From positions 1 to 64,000 of the forward strand of contig CBDCYD010000010.1 of assembly GCA_965224045.1 (NCBI GenBank): a stretch of 64,000 bases of DNA, read 5' to 3'. The notes beneath the pieces are model-generated. The model did no database searches and was not told where the DNA came from. It saw only the letters and a list, made by a program, of their open reading frames with translations. The first letter of the stretch is position 1. The number at the start of each line of letters is the position of its first letter. Below, one piece after another: positions 54,601 through 64,000 of this stretch. The position numbers and the translations under genes are program-made. This DNA comes from Tectiglobus sp965224045. Its GTDB lineage: Bacteria; Pseudomonadota; Alphaproteobacteria; Rhizobiales; Hyphomicrobiaceae.

Positions 54601-55311
54601 ATGAACGTGAGCAACCCACCCGAAGTTCGCACCAAGGTTGCAAATCTTCGCGCGGACTACGACGAATTGTTTTTTGAGCTCCTCGAATCGTTACGGCGCG
54701 GCGAAATCAGCTCGAGCGACTACCAAAGCGCGATGCGCAAGACCTGCCGGCGGCTCGATCTGCACGATGCGTTTGGCGACGTGATGCAACGTGTCGATCA
54801 GACCAACGAGGCCGAAGTGCTGTTGCGTCGTCATGTCGATGATTGCCGCTACACGGTCCAGGTCTACAAGATGGAAGCGTCTAGCGGACAACCGCCCCAC
54901 CAGCATCACAACCTAATTTCCACGCACGTGGTGTTGAGCGGTTTCGTGCATTTGCGCGAGTACCAAAGGGTCGGATGGGATAACGACAATGCGGTTTTGC
55001 TGAAGCCGGTGCGCGATGACGTGATTGCGAGCGGAGATCTGTTCCAGGCATCGGAGTGGACAAACAACGTGCACTGGTTCGGCGCGGTTGGCGGGCCGGC
55101 GCTCATGTTCAGCGTCGATGCGCGCGGCTATGAGCGGGCCACGTTCAATCCGCAGGACACGAAGCCGTTCGGGCGGCGCTATCTCGATCCCACGACGTTC
55201 AAGGCGAACGGGAACGCCGTCGGGGTCGAACTGTGTGAAGCAGAGGCCAAACGTCAATTCGCGCACAGGCGCCTTTCCGACTTTCCTATGCCGTCTGGCG
55301 ACACCGGGTAG
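54601..55311 (+). CDS. Cupin-fold hypothetical protein
   Basis: 236 residues from the ATG at 54601; the frame is open upstream without a better start. The first ~85 residues are helical and charged. The rest looks like a single cupin domain: HQHHNLISTHVVLSGFVHLREY carries the His cluster of motif 1 when read in parts (HQHHN), and NNVHWFGA may be motif 2. It may sense or modify a small molecule. Not recognised as a named family. Confidence 0.6.
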   Translation: MNVSNPPEVRTKVANLRADYDELFFELLESLRRGEISSSDYQSAMRKTCRRLDLHDAFGDVMQRVDQTNEAEVLLRRHVDDCRYTVQVYKMEASSGQPPHQHHNLISTHVVLSGFVHLREYQRVGWDNDNAVLLKPVRDDVIASGDLFQASEWTNNVHWFGAVGGPALMFSVDARGYERATFNPQDTKPFGRRYLDPTTFKANGNAVGVELCEAEAKRQFAHRRLSDFPMPSGDTG

Positions 55312-55346
55312 GGCGCCGGACGGCCAGAGCACGTAAGGTCGATTTG

Positions 55347-56828
55347 TCAGCCGCTGTGGACGATCTTTGCGACGTGCATGTCGGGGCGGACGACGACACA
55401 GCCGTGGCGGGGCAGCCCGACAGACTTCGCCGCGGCCGCGGCGGCGCCGTTGACCGGTATGTGCGTGGTCGGTCCCGACCATCCGGGAAGCTCACAGGGT
55501 TGCGCACCACCGAAGCTCAACACTACAAAGCCGGTGTTGGTGAGCCATTCATGGCTGTTGCCGCCCGTCCATTCGAACCACGGAAAGCGGTCACCCGAGC
55601 GAAGCGAGCCGCACTGCGAGCGGTCGCTCAACCGGCTGCCGCGATAGGCAATGCGGGTTTGCGAAACCGTTTGGAACATCAGCTGCCGCAACTTGCTGAT
55701 CTTCATCGCCGTCCGCATCACGACCGGAAGGATGCGGGTGCGGATCACGCGGGGCAGCCAACTCTTCGAGACGATCGCCGAGAACGCGCGGTCCGTGGTG
55801 TGGACAAGCTGCACACCGAACGGGCGTCGTTCGGCGTCATAGGTGTCGAGGATTTCCGGCGTAGTCCAGCCGTTGACGACGGCAGCAAGCTTCCAGCCCA
55901 GATTGACGGCGTCGCCGAGGCCGGTGTTCATGCCCTGGCCGCCCGCGGGGCTGTGGATGTGGGCGGCGTCGCCGACGAGGAAGGCGTTGCCGGAGCGGAA
56001 GCTATCGGCAATGCGATGATGCACGCGGTAGCCGGCGTGCCAGCCGTGCCCGGTGACCTTCACCGGCAGGCCGACATTGTTCTCGATATGCGCTTTCAGT
56101 GTGTCGAACGGAATGTCGTCGGGGTCCGTGACGGTGGGCGGCAGGACGCCGATCACACGGTATTGCTGTGCACGCGACATCGGGAAGAAGCCTAGAAATT
56201 CGGTGCCGTTGAGCGCCAAAATGAGCCCCTGCTTTTCCAGCCCGATCTCCAGATCGACGTCGGCAACGAAGAACAGTTGCGCGTTGGTGGTGCCCCGAAA
56301 CGGCATGTCGAGAAAGTGGCGAACGGGGCTGCTGGCACCGCCGCAGCCGATCAGATAGAGGCATTCGAACGGTCGGTGCGTTCCGTCCCGATGCCGCAGG
56401 ATGCCGGTGTAGCCCGCATCCGTCTTCTCTACGCTTTGAAGTTCGGTGTCCCATTGCACGGCGCCGCCTAGTGCGGTGATCTTATCCAAGATCAGCGCTT
56501 CGTTGCGCGATTGCTCGAGAATGAACAGGTAGGGGTAGCGGCTGAGACCGTTGCCGATTTCGCCGAGCGGAATTTTTGCGCGCAGGCGGCCGTTGACGAT
56601 CAGGCGGACGCTATCGGCAACGAAACCCTGTGCGATGGCGGCATCGGCAATGCCGAGTTGGTGGTATTGCTCCAGAGTTCGTGCCTGGACGGCCAACGCC
56701 TTGCTCAGGTGCGTGATGCCGGGCTTCTTGTCGATGATGATGTGCGGGGCGCCGTAACGATGCAACTGGGCCGAAAGCATGAGCCCCGTCGGGCCGGCGC
56801 CAACGATAAGGATGGGCGTTCTGATCAT
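55347..56828 (-). CDS. FAD-dependent monooxygenase (PheA/TfdB group A type)
   Basis: 493 residues from the ATG at 56828, with AGGAG upstream. The dinucleotide motif GAGPTG is at residues 10-15, and the second FAD motif GDAAHIHSPAGGQGMNTG (about 290-307) is exactly the group A hydroxylase form. A short C-terminal thioredoxin-like region (about 410-490) seems present but lacks clear cysteines. Such enzymes hydroxylate phenolic or polyketide rings using NAD(P)H and oxygen. Substrate unknown. Confidence 0.9.
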   Translation of the reverse strand: MIRTPILIVGAGPTGLMLSAQLHRYGAPHIIIDKKPGITHLSKALAVQARTLEQYHQLGIADAAIAQGFVADSVRLIVNGRLRAKIPLGEIGNGLSRYPYLFILEQSRNEALILDKITALGGAVQWDTELQSVEKTDAGYTGILRHRDGTHRPFECLYLIGCGGASSPVRHFLDMPFRGTTNAQLFFVADVDLEIGLEKQGLILALNGTEFLGFFPMSRAQQYRVIGVLPPTVTDPDDIPFDTLKAHIENNVGLPVKVTGHGWHAGYRVHHRIADSFRSGNAFLVGDAAHIHSPAGGQGMNTGLGDAVNLGWKLAAVVNGWTTPEILDTYDAERRPFGVQLVHTTDRAFSAIVSKSWLPRVIRTRILPVVMRTAMKISKLRQLMFQTVSQTRIAYRGSRLSDRSQCGSLRSGDRFPWFEWTGGNSHEWLTNTGFVVLSFGGAQPCELPGWSGPTTHIPVNGAAAAAAKSVGLPRHGCVVVRPDMHVAKIVHSG

Positions 56829-57059
56829 CGTGCCTGCTCCTGCAGATGGCTGGATCGTCATGCCCGACGATTGTGACCGTCCGGGGTGCGCGAGCGCAGT
56901 TCCGACCGGAACAGTATCGTCGGGGTGGAGCTGGCGGAGGCATCCAAGGAGCAAGCACGTGGCTGCATCGGCAAACCGGCGATGCCGGTTGCAATTTCGA
57001 GCAAGGCTGTCCTGTGATAGCGTTGTTGCTTCACCCGCAACCCCTCGATGGAGCGTGCC

Positions 57060-57650
57060 ATGGCGATCCCCTCATCATTTGTCGACCCGAACCGGATATT
57101 GATGACCGGCGAGAACCCTTTCGTGCGGCTGACGTCCGCCGACAACGACGATTATTCGACGACGGCCAGTTTCTGGCGGATGACGTTCTGTCCGGCCGGG
57201 CCCGGTCATGTGTTGTTCGTCAAGAGCGAACTGACGAATGACACTTGGCGCATCTATTCCGACAACACGGCGATGACGCGCTGGCTGCAACAGACGATCC
57301 AGGGCATGCTCACTGCGGAGCTCAAGGACGAAAGCATGTCCATCATCGATGCGACCTTCGAGAAATCCGGTGATCCGCTGAAATCATATTCGGAGATCAT
57401 CAAGGCCGGCGGCGATGAACTGGTTTGCACGTGGTCGAACATGCTCGATCCGATGATGCTGCACACGCAGCCCGGAACGCCGGATGGCAGGCCCTATGGA
57501 CTGTGCACGGTGTTCGTGCCGGCGCTTGAAGCGTCGTTTTCGATCAACGGGACGAATGCCGCCGGCAAGGCCTGGGCGCGCGAACGCGAGGGCCGGGCGT
57601 TCAGCACGTGCTCGCTGGCGTTCTCGGAGAGCTGGACGGAAGCGGGATAA
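57060..57650 (+). CDS. Hypothetical protein
   Basis: 196 residues from the ATG at 57060 with GGAG 6 bases upstream. No signal peptide or membrane helix. The product is soluble, with conserved-looking segments FWRMTFCPAGPGHVLFVKSE and FSINGTNAAGKAWAREREG. Its codon use matches neighbouring genes, so it is likely real. Not recognised; divergent from the monooxygenase gene, with which it might share control. Confidence 0.65.
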   Translation: MAIPSSFVDPNRILMTGENPFVRLTSADNDDYSTTASFWRMTFCPAGPGHVLFVKSELTNDTWRIYSDNTAMTRWLQQTIQGMLTAELKDESMSIIDATFEKSGDPLKSYSEIIKAGGDELVCTWSNMLDPMMLHTQPGTPDGRPYGLCTVFVPALEASFSINGTNAAGKAWAREREGRAFSTCSLAFSESWTEAG

Positions 57651-57762
57651 GCTCGACCGGTGAAACGGTGGCAACGCGACTTGATCTCCTTTTTGTCACC
57701 GTCGCCCGGTAGCTTGCGGGACGTCCGCGGCGGGCGCCGTGACAACTGGAAAGGAGCGCACC

Positions 57763-58104
57763 GTGAGCGATATCATTTGCAAGTATTGCCATGCTCGGGT
57801 GACGCCGGGGACGGAGCATCACTGCGAGGCGATGCAGCGCGCAGGTCTGGCGCCGAGAACGGTCCCGAAGACACCGGACGATGACAGTGATGCATGTTTC
57901 ATTACTTCTGCCGCGATCGCGGCTGCGACCGACTCGGCGATCATCGGGACGATTCTCGGCGGTAATCCGGTGGGCGCAATAGCTGGCGAGACTCTCGGTT
58001 CAAGCGATGATGGCGCGGCAGATGACACGGGCGCAGCGGATGAAACCGTGGCTTCCGATGAATCGGGAGACGATGATGATGACGACGATGATGATGACGA
58101 TTGA
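57763..58104 (+). CDS. Small Cys-rich protein with poly-aspartate tail, unknown
   Basis: 113 residues from the GTG at 57763, which has AAGGAG 7 bases upstream. The N-terminus CKYCHARVTPGTEHHC forms a probable zinc knuckle (CxxC and HHC). A small Ala/Gly-rich segment AIIGTILGGNPVGAIAGE resembles a glycine-zipper helix, perhaps a membrane or self-association segment. The C-terminus is acidic and ends in eleven aspartates in a row. Function unknown; compare the FYDLN protein at 15349, which also joins a zinc ribbon to an acid tail. Confidence 0.7.
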   Translation: MSDIICKYCHARVTPGTEHHCEAMQRAGLAPRTVPKTPDDDSDACFITSAAIAAATDSAIIGTILGGNPVGAIAGETLGSSDDGAADDTGAADETVASDESGDDDDDDDDDDD

Positions 58105-58137
58105 GCACCCGGCGACTTGGCGCGATAAGTCGATGTC

Positions 58138-58265
58138 CTAGATCGCTTCCGCCCGAGGCGGTCGCATCGCCGGTCCGTTCCCCCTCCCGACTGCCCAATA
58201 CAATGATGCCGTGGGTAGTCGGGAGGGGGAGCGGCATGGTTTCAGCCAAACCAGAAAGACTATAG
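58138..58265. repeat. Palindromic intergenic element, copy B
   Basis: Opens with CTAGATC, then a small hairpin (CCGCC-CGA-GGCGG, 58149-58161), a large inverted repeat (58177-58197 against 58212-58232, 21 bp with two mismatches) and a tail GGTTTCAGCCAAACCAGAAA. The same parts in the same order occur at 3136-3266, while the large palindrome differs in sequence. The compensated differences in the stem show that structure, not sequence, is kept. Confidence 0.8.
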
Positions 58266-58314
58266 GCTGCCGTGACCGGGGATGGAGACGCGTTTTTGAA
58301 AGGACGAAGCTGCT

Positions 58315-59418
58315 ATGGAATTTGGTTATTTCTCGATGCCGTCACATCCGCCTGAGCGTGATCTCAAGGAGGGCTTCGAGTTTGATCTGGAGGTGATCCG
58401 CTGGCTTGATGAACTGGGGTTTACCGAAGCCTGGATCGGGGAGCATCACACCGCGCCGTGGGAGCCGCATCCTGCACCGGACCTGCTGGTGTCCACCGGT
58501 TTTCGCGAAACGAAGAACATCAGGCTTGGCCCCGGCGGGTTTCTGCTGCCCTACCATCACCCGGCCGAACTCGCCAATCGGGTCGCCCTGCTCGACCATA
58601 TTTCCGACGGCCGGTTGAATTTCGGAGTCGCAGCCAGCGGACTGCCCAGTGACTGGGCGATGTTCAACGTCGACGGCATGTCGGGGCAGAACCGGGCAAT
58701 GACGCGAGAAGCCCTGGATATCATTTTGAAGATGTGGTCGACGGATGAGCCGTTCGAATATGCCGGCTATTTCTGGACGGTCCGAAACCCGGAGGAGATG
58801 TATGGCTTCCTGCGTCCCCACCTCAAGCCGAAGCAGGCGCCGCATCCGCCGATCGGCGTGGCCGGACTTTCCAAGGGGTCGGACACGCTCAAGCTGGCCG
58901 GGGAGAAGGGCTACCTGCCGATGAGCCTCAACCTCAACCCGGCGTATGTGTCGAGCCACTGGGAGGCGGTGGAGATCGGCGCCGAGGTGAGTGGACGTAC
59001 GCCCGATCGCAGGGACTGGCGGTTGGTGCGCGAGGTGTTCGTTGCCGACACGGACGAAGAGGCCTGGAAGCTTTCGGTCGAGGCAAACATGGGCCGGATG
59101 ATGGGCGAATACTTCCTGCCGCTGCTCGAGAATTTCGGTTTCTTCGAGTTTCTCAAGCACGACCAGGATGTGCCGGATTCCGATGTCACGCCCGCTTACT
59201 GTGCCAAGCACAACTGGATTATCGGTTCGCCCGACACCGTGGCCGAGAAAATCGCCAAGGTCTACGACGATTGCGGTGGATTCGGCCAGCTTCTCGTCTT
59301 CGGCTTCGATTATGTCGACAAGCCCGAGGCGTGGCGGCATTCGCTGGACCTGCTGTCGAACGAGGTGCTGCCGAAGGTGGCGCATCTGACGCCGGGCATG
59401 CAGTCTGCTGCGGAGTAG
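58315..59418 (+). CDS. LLM class flavin-dependent oxidoreductase
   Basis: 367 residues with AAAGGA upstream of the ATG. Luciferase-like monooxygenase TIM barrel: GYFSMPSHPPERD, EAWIGEHHTAPWEPHPAPDLL, LGPGGFLLPYHHPAELANRVALLDHISDGRLNFG (in parts) and the phosphate-binding region GVAGLSKGSDTLKLAGEKGY. It uses reduced FMN or F420-like flavin supplied by a partner reductase. No reductase gene is nearby. Substrate unknown. Confidence 0.93.
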   Translation: MEFGYFSMPSHPPERDLKEGFEFDLEVIRWLDELGFTEAWIGEHHTAPWEPHPAPDLLVSTGFRETKNIRLGPGGFLLPYHHPAELANRVALLDHISDGRLNFGVAASGLPSDWAMFNVDGMSGQNRAMTREALDIILKMWSTDEPFEYAGYFWTVRNPEEMYGFLRPHLKPKQAPHPPIGVAGLSKGSDTLKLAGEKGYLPMSLNLNPAYVSSHWEAVEIGAEVSGRTPDRRDWRLVREVFVADTDEEAWKLSVEANMGRMMGEYFLPLLENFGFFEFLKHDQDVPDSDVTPAYCAKHNWIIGSPDTVAEKIAKVYDDCGGFGQLLVFGFDYVDKPEAWRHSLDLLSNEVLPKVAHLTPGMQSAAE

Positions 59419-59676
59419 ATTTTACGGAATTGCTGATGCAGTGACCGAGGGGTTGTGCTGCGCCGGGTGCTGACCGTTGCTCTGCGGTTGCAGTGTATCC
59501 GGCCGGCTCAGCACGTGCGGACCCGGATGACATGATCGCTGCGGTCCATTAGCATCGCTTCGGTGAGTGCTCGATGTCGGTCTCGGCTTGAATCCCTCGC
59601 AATGGTGTGCGGGCGAGAGCCGTTCTGCCACGCCGGAATGCTCGCGCCGACATCGCGCCTGGTGAAAGGAGCAAAC

Positions 59677-59976
59677 ATGCGGACCCGTTTCACAATCCTG
59701 GCGACAGCCACGGCAATGGTGCTTGGCCTCGTCGCGCTCTGCGGCAGTGCACAGGCTGCTCCGAGAGGGTGGAAGTGCAGCTTCTCCTCGGCGCCGATCG
59801 GTGTCGGACCGTTCGGACGGCATTCCCGGACCTACTACTACGCCTGTTACGGCAAGAGCCTGGGAGAAACGAGGGCGCGTGCGCGTCGTCAATGCCGCCG
59901 AATCTATTCGTGTGTGACCGGTGCCTGCTTTCCTCTCGATTTCACGCCGGCACGCAGGTGCGAACGGGAAAGCTAG
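59677..59976 (+). CDS. Small secreted Cys-rich protein, unknown
   Basis: 99 residues from the ATG at 59677, with AAAGGAG upstream. A Sec signal peptide (about 1-28, ending GSAQA) is clear. The mature ~70 residues are very basic and hold six cysteines (WKCSF, YACYG, RRQCRR, YSCVTGAC, RRCERES), enough for three disulfides. Secreted, basic and disulfide-rich small proteins can be binding or antimicrobial factors, but no function can be assigned from sequence. Confidence 0.7.
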   Translation: MRTRFTILATATAMVLGLVALCGSAQAAPRGWKCSFSSAPIGVGPFGRHSRTYYYACYGKSLGETRARARRQCRRIYSCVTGACFPLDFTPARRCERES

Positions 59977-60042
59977 GCCGCGGATGTGACGGCGCAACGC
60001 CGGATGTCGTGCGCCCGGGGGTCGTGCAGATTGTGGATTGCC

Positions 60043-60666
60043 TTATCCAATTGCCACGCTCTTGAATGTCTCTGTCGCCTCGCAGCTTTCCGAAAATGCA
60101 GCCAGTGTCGGCGCAACTCCTTTGAGGTCGAGGTTCGGACGCACGTATGCACTGAAGCGAAACGCGACGGCACACGTAATACCGGCTTGGTTGAGCGTTT
60201 TGCCATGCCCGAACAGTGCGTCCGCTCCGGACTGCCTGAGCACATCTTCGAGGTAGGCATAGCCGGCAAGCACCTGGCCTTCATTCTGTGCGAGCCAGGG
60301 CTGGTGTACTTTTTCTTCGGGTCGCTTGCTCACCTCATAGTAGGCCCAAACCGTTTTTTCCGCGCATCCGGTCCCTATCGAAACCAGCTTCATAACATGA
60401 CGGCGCTCCGCGCCTGAAGTCGGGGTCAACGCACGATCTGGTCCGACCATCTGATCGATCTCATCGAGAATGGCCCAGCTTTCAATCAGCGTTTCTCCAC
60501 TATCGAGCATGAGCGCCGGTACCCGAGTCAACGGATTGTACCGACGCACCTCTTCAGGCTCCTTTGACGCTGCCAGAGGGATTGCTTCATAACTCAGTCC
60601 AAGTTGGTTGAGGCTGACGGCAACGCGACGGACGAACGGCGACACAAATGTTCCAAACAATTTCAT
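60043..60666 (-). CDS. Glutathione S-transferase family protein
   Basis: 207 residues from the ATG at 60666 with AGGTG upstream. The N-terminal thioredoxin fold reads MKLFGTFVSPFVRRVAVSLNQLG, and NPLTRVPALMLDSGETLIESWAILDEID is the glutathione-binding part in two segments (NPLTRVPAL and GETLIESWAIL). The second domain is helical. No catalytic cysteine near residue 10; the Ser9 type is possible. Different from the GST at 28314. Confidence 0.9.
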   Translation of the reverse strand: MKLFGTFVSPFVRRVAVSLNQLGLSYEAIPLAASKEPEEVRRYNPLTRVPALMLDSGETLIESWAILDEIDQMVGPDRALTPTSGAERRHVMKLVSIGTGCAEKTVWAYYEVSKRPEEKVHQPWLAQNEGQVLAGYAYLEDVLRQSGADALFGHGKTLNQAGITCAVAFRFSAYVRPNLDLKGVAPTLAAFSESCEATETFKSVAIG

Positions 60667-61067
60667 AGAGCACCTCCCATTGAGGGTTGGCCAAGACAGT
60701 TCGCGGAAATAGTGCTTGTTCCCATATGGCATCCGGAAAAGTAACAGTAGATTGTCTCGTGTTCCTGTTCCGATATTTGCTTTCGACAGCGTCGCACGGG
60801 ATAGCAAATGTCAGAACCAAAAGCCAGACTAGGCAACCAAGCTCTACCGGCAAGTTGCGTTGCCGCCCAGCGCGATGACCCTGCTTGAGAGCCGAAGGTG
60901 CATGTGGCATAGGCTATCGAACACTCCGTTCAAATTTGCTATTGTTGTCTTCTTCAATTCACGTCGTGGCAATGGTCGATCGTATTGCTCCGGTACCAAA
61001 GCCGGCCGCGCGTCGTGACAAGGCGTGGCGGTGCGCCGAGGAATACATTCAACACGAGGTGAGCGAT
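60667..61067. other. Divergent gap between GST and uup
   Basis: About 400 bases containing both promoters. The frame of uup is open upstream to 60885 but that part is not Uup-like. An AT-rich patch near 60935-60960 may be the uup promoter. No other feature seen. Confidence 0.45.
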
Positions 61068-62912
<1,845 letters not shown>

Positions 62913-64000
62913 CAGGCTGTTGATTTTCTCGCGGGTTGCCGCTTGTCGGCGAACATGATTCTGTTCTTGCAGGAATCGAGGAGGGCGCGATGCGGGGATC
63001 GGACAGGCAGTCGGGGTCGCTGTTCAGCTATGTGGATCTTGAGGAGCGGGTGCCGGCGCAGCATCCGCTGCGGGTGATCAAGGCGATCGTGGACGACGCG
63101 CTGGCATCGCTGGACGCTGATTTCGAGCGGCTCTACGTGGGATCCGGCCGGTCGTCGATCGCGCCGGAGCGGTTGCTCAGGGCCTCGCTGCTTCAGGCGT
63201 TTTACTCAGTGCGATCCGAGCGCCAACTGGTCGAGCAGATCGACTACAATTTGCTGTTCCGCTGGTTTGTCGGTCTCGGCATCGATGATCCCGTCTGGGA
63301 CCATTCGACGTTTTCGAAGAACCGCGACCGGCTGCTCGAAGCCGATGTCGCAGCCAGGTTCCTCGAAGCCGTGTTGCGTCATCCACGTGTGAAGCGGTTC
63401 CTGTCGGACGACCACTTCTCGGTCGATGGCACGCTCGTCGAAGCGTGGGCGTCGATGAAGAGTTTCCGCGCGAAGGACGGGTCTGACGAACCGCCTGGGC
63501 CGGGCCGGAACGGCGAGCGGAACTTTCGCGGCAAGGCGCGCAAGAACGACACGCACGCCTCGACCACCGACCCTGACGCCAAGCTGTTCAGGAAGGGCAA
63601 TGGGCGCGAAGCGAAGCTCTGCTTTATGGGCCACGTGCTGATGGAGAACCGTTCAGGCCTGATCGTGCAGGCAACGCTCAGCCAGGCCAACGGACGGGCC
63701 GAACGCGAAGCGGCGATCCGCATGATCGAACGCCATGCGCCGGGAACGCGCCGGCTGACGCTCGGCGCCGACAAGGGCTACGATGCCCAACCGTTCGCGG
63801 CCGAACTGCGCGCTATGAACGTGACGCCGCACATCGCGCAACATAACGCGGTGACCAAGACCGGCAAACGACGGCGCTCATCGGTCGATGGCCGTACGAC
63901 ACGGCATCCCGGCTACCCGGTCTCGCAGCGCATCCGAAAACGCATCGAGGAGCCGTTCGGCTGGGTCAAGACGATCGCGGGGCTCGCGAAGACGAAATTC
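62913..64000 (+). mobile_element. IS5-type insertion sequence (3' truncated by window)
   Basis: The left end begins directly after the uup TAG stop with CAGGCTGTTGATTTT, a typical terminal repeat of this IS group, followed by a 77-base leader to the transposase. The right end is outside the window, so the inverted repeat and target duplication cannot be seen. The insertion leaves uup intact. Confidence 0.85.
62990..64000 (+). CDS. IS5 family transposase (3' partial)
   Basis: 337 codons are visible from the ATG at 62990 and the frame is open to the edge, so only a short C-terminal end is missing. It reads RQSGSLFSYVDLEERVPAQHPLR, then SVDGTLVEAWASMKSFR with the first catalytic Asp, THASTTDPDAKLFRKG, LGADKGYD with the second Asp, and RIRKRIEEPFGWVKT with the Glu. 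All three DDE residues are present and no stop interrupts it, so it may be active. Confidence 0.93.
   Translation, partial: MRGSDRQSGSLFSYVDLEERVPAQHPLRVIKAIVDDALASLDADFERLYVGSGRSSIAPERLLRASLLQAFYSVRSERQLVEQIDYNLLFRWFVGLGIDDPVWDHSTFSKNRDRLLEADVAARFLEAVLRHPRVKRFLSDDHFSVDGTLVEAWASMKSFRAKDGSDEPPGPGRNGERNFRGKARKNDTHASTTDPDAKLFRKGNGREAKLCFMGHVLMENRSGLIVQATLSQANGRAEREAAIRMIERHAPGTRRLTLGADKGYDAQPFAAELRAMNVTPHIAQHNAVTKTGKRRRSSVDGRTTRHPGYPVSQRIRKRIEEPFGWVKTIAGLAKTKF

Noticed and set aside
58342..59385. 347-codon minus-strand frame opposite the LLM oxidoreductase
   Set aside because: Antisense shadow; the plus-strand protein is a full-length LLM enzyme with a good ribosome site.

Overview
This window looks like a chromosomal segment from an alphaproteobacterium, most likely in the order Hyphomicrobiales (Rhizobiales). 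The evidence is GC-rich coding DNA with dense antisense open frames, a FYDLN-type zinc-ribbon protein with an acidic tail, an AccD that has lost its zinc-ribbon cysteines, and the gene run addA-trxA-folC-accD-trpA-trpB-trpF-lapA-ihfB-sppA-rpsA-cmk-aroA-tRNA-Ala. I cannot name the genus from the sequence alone.

Region 1 (1-16005) is housekeeping core. It holds DNA repair (addA, 5' truncated by the window edge), thioredoxin, folate polyglutamylation, malonyl-CoA synthesis, the last steps of tryptophan synthesis, IHF-beta, a signal peptide peptidase, ribosomal protein S1, CMP kinase and EPSP synthase. Except for addA, trxA and the FYDLN gene it reads on the minus strand. It ends with a tRNA-Ala(GGC). 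Gaps between these genes carry large palindromic elements and clear intrinsic terminators.

Region 2 (16006-32155) is accessory DNA with visibly lower GC. A four-gene minus-strand catabolic operon (ThDP enzyme, cupin, FAD-dependent dehydrogenase, TIM-barrel isomerase) is divergent from an IclR regulator, which is followed by a complete five-gene branched-chain-amino-acid-type ABC importer. A long sequence motif is shared by the two promoter regions, suggesting one IclR regulon for uptake and breakdown of an unknown carbonyl or cyclic compound. A glutathione transferase, an SMP-30-type lactonase and another cupin follow. The region ends in broken mobile DNA (tyrosine recombinase and IS5-type transposase fragments).

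Region 3 (32156-41028) looks like a stress and accessory patch. A CIRCE-like HrcA site lies before an antiporter-like gene fragment. Then come a CbpA/DnaJ-like co-chaperone, its CbpM modulator and a CBS-domain site-2 protease, all overlapping by 4 bases, and then a dodecin. A nitronate monooxygenase-like protein, a GNAT acetyltransferase, a DUF1330 protein and an AraC regulator complete it.

Region 4 (41029-64000) is mixed. Its most unusual gene encodes a ~1,339-residue protein: a polytopic membrane domain, then a patatin-like lipase fold whose Ser and Asp are separated by an inserted seven- or eight-bladed WD40-type propeller. After it come a DUF808 membrane protein; a TetR-controlled molybdenum hydroxylase set (IorA/IorB-like plus diheme cytochrome); a DUF1326-DUF2182-DUF1326 trio with Cys-rich motifs; a CoA-ester lyase; a cupin-like protein; an FAD monooxygenase; several small uncharacterised proteins; an LLM flavin oxidoreductase; a GST; the ABC-F ATPase Uup; and a 3'-truncated IS5-type insertion sequence that starts right at the uup stop codon.

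No CRISPR array, rRNA operon or prophage was seen. All similarities are judged by eye from motifs; no database search was run.
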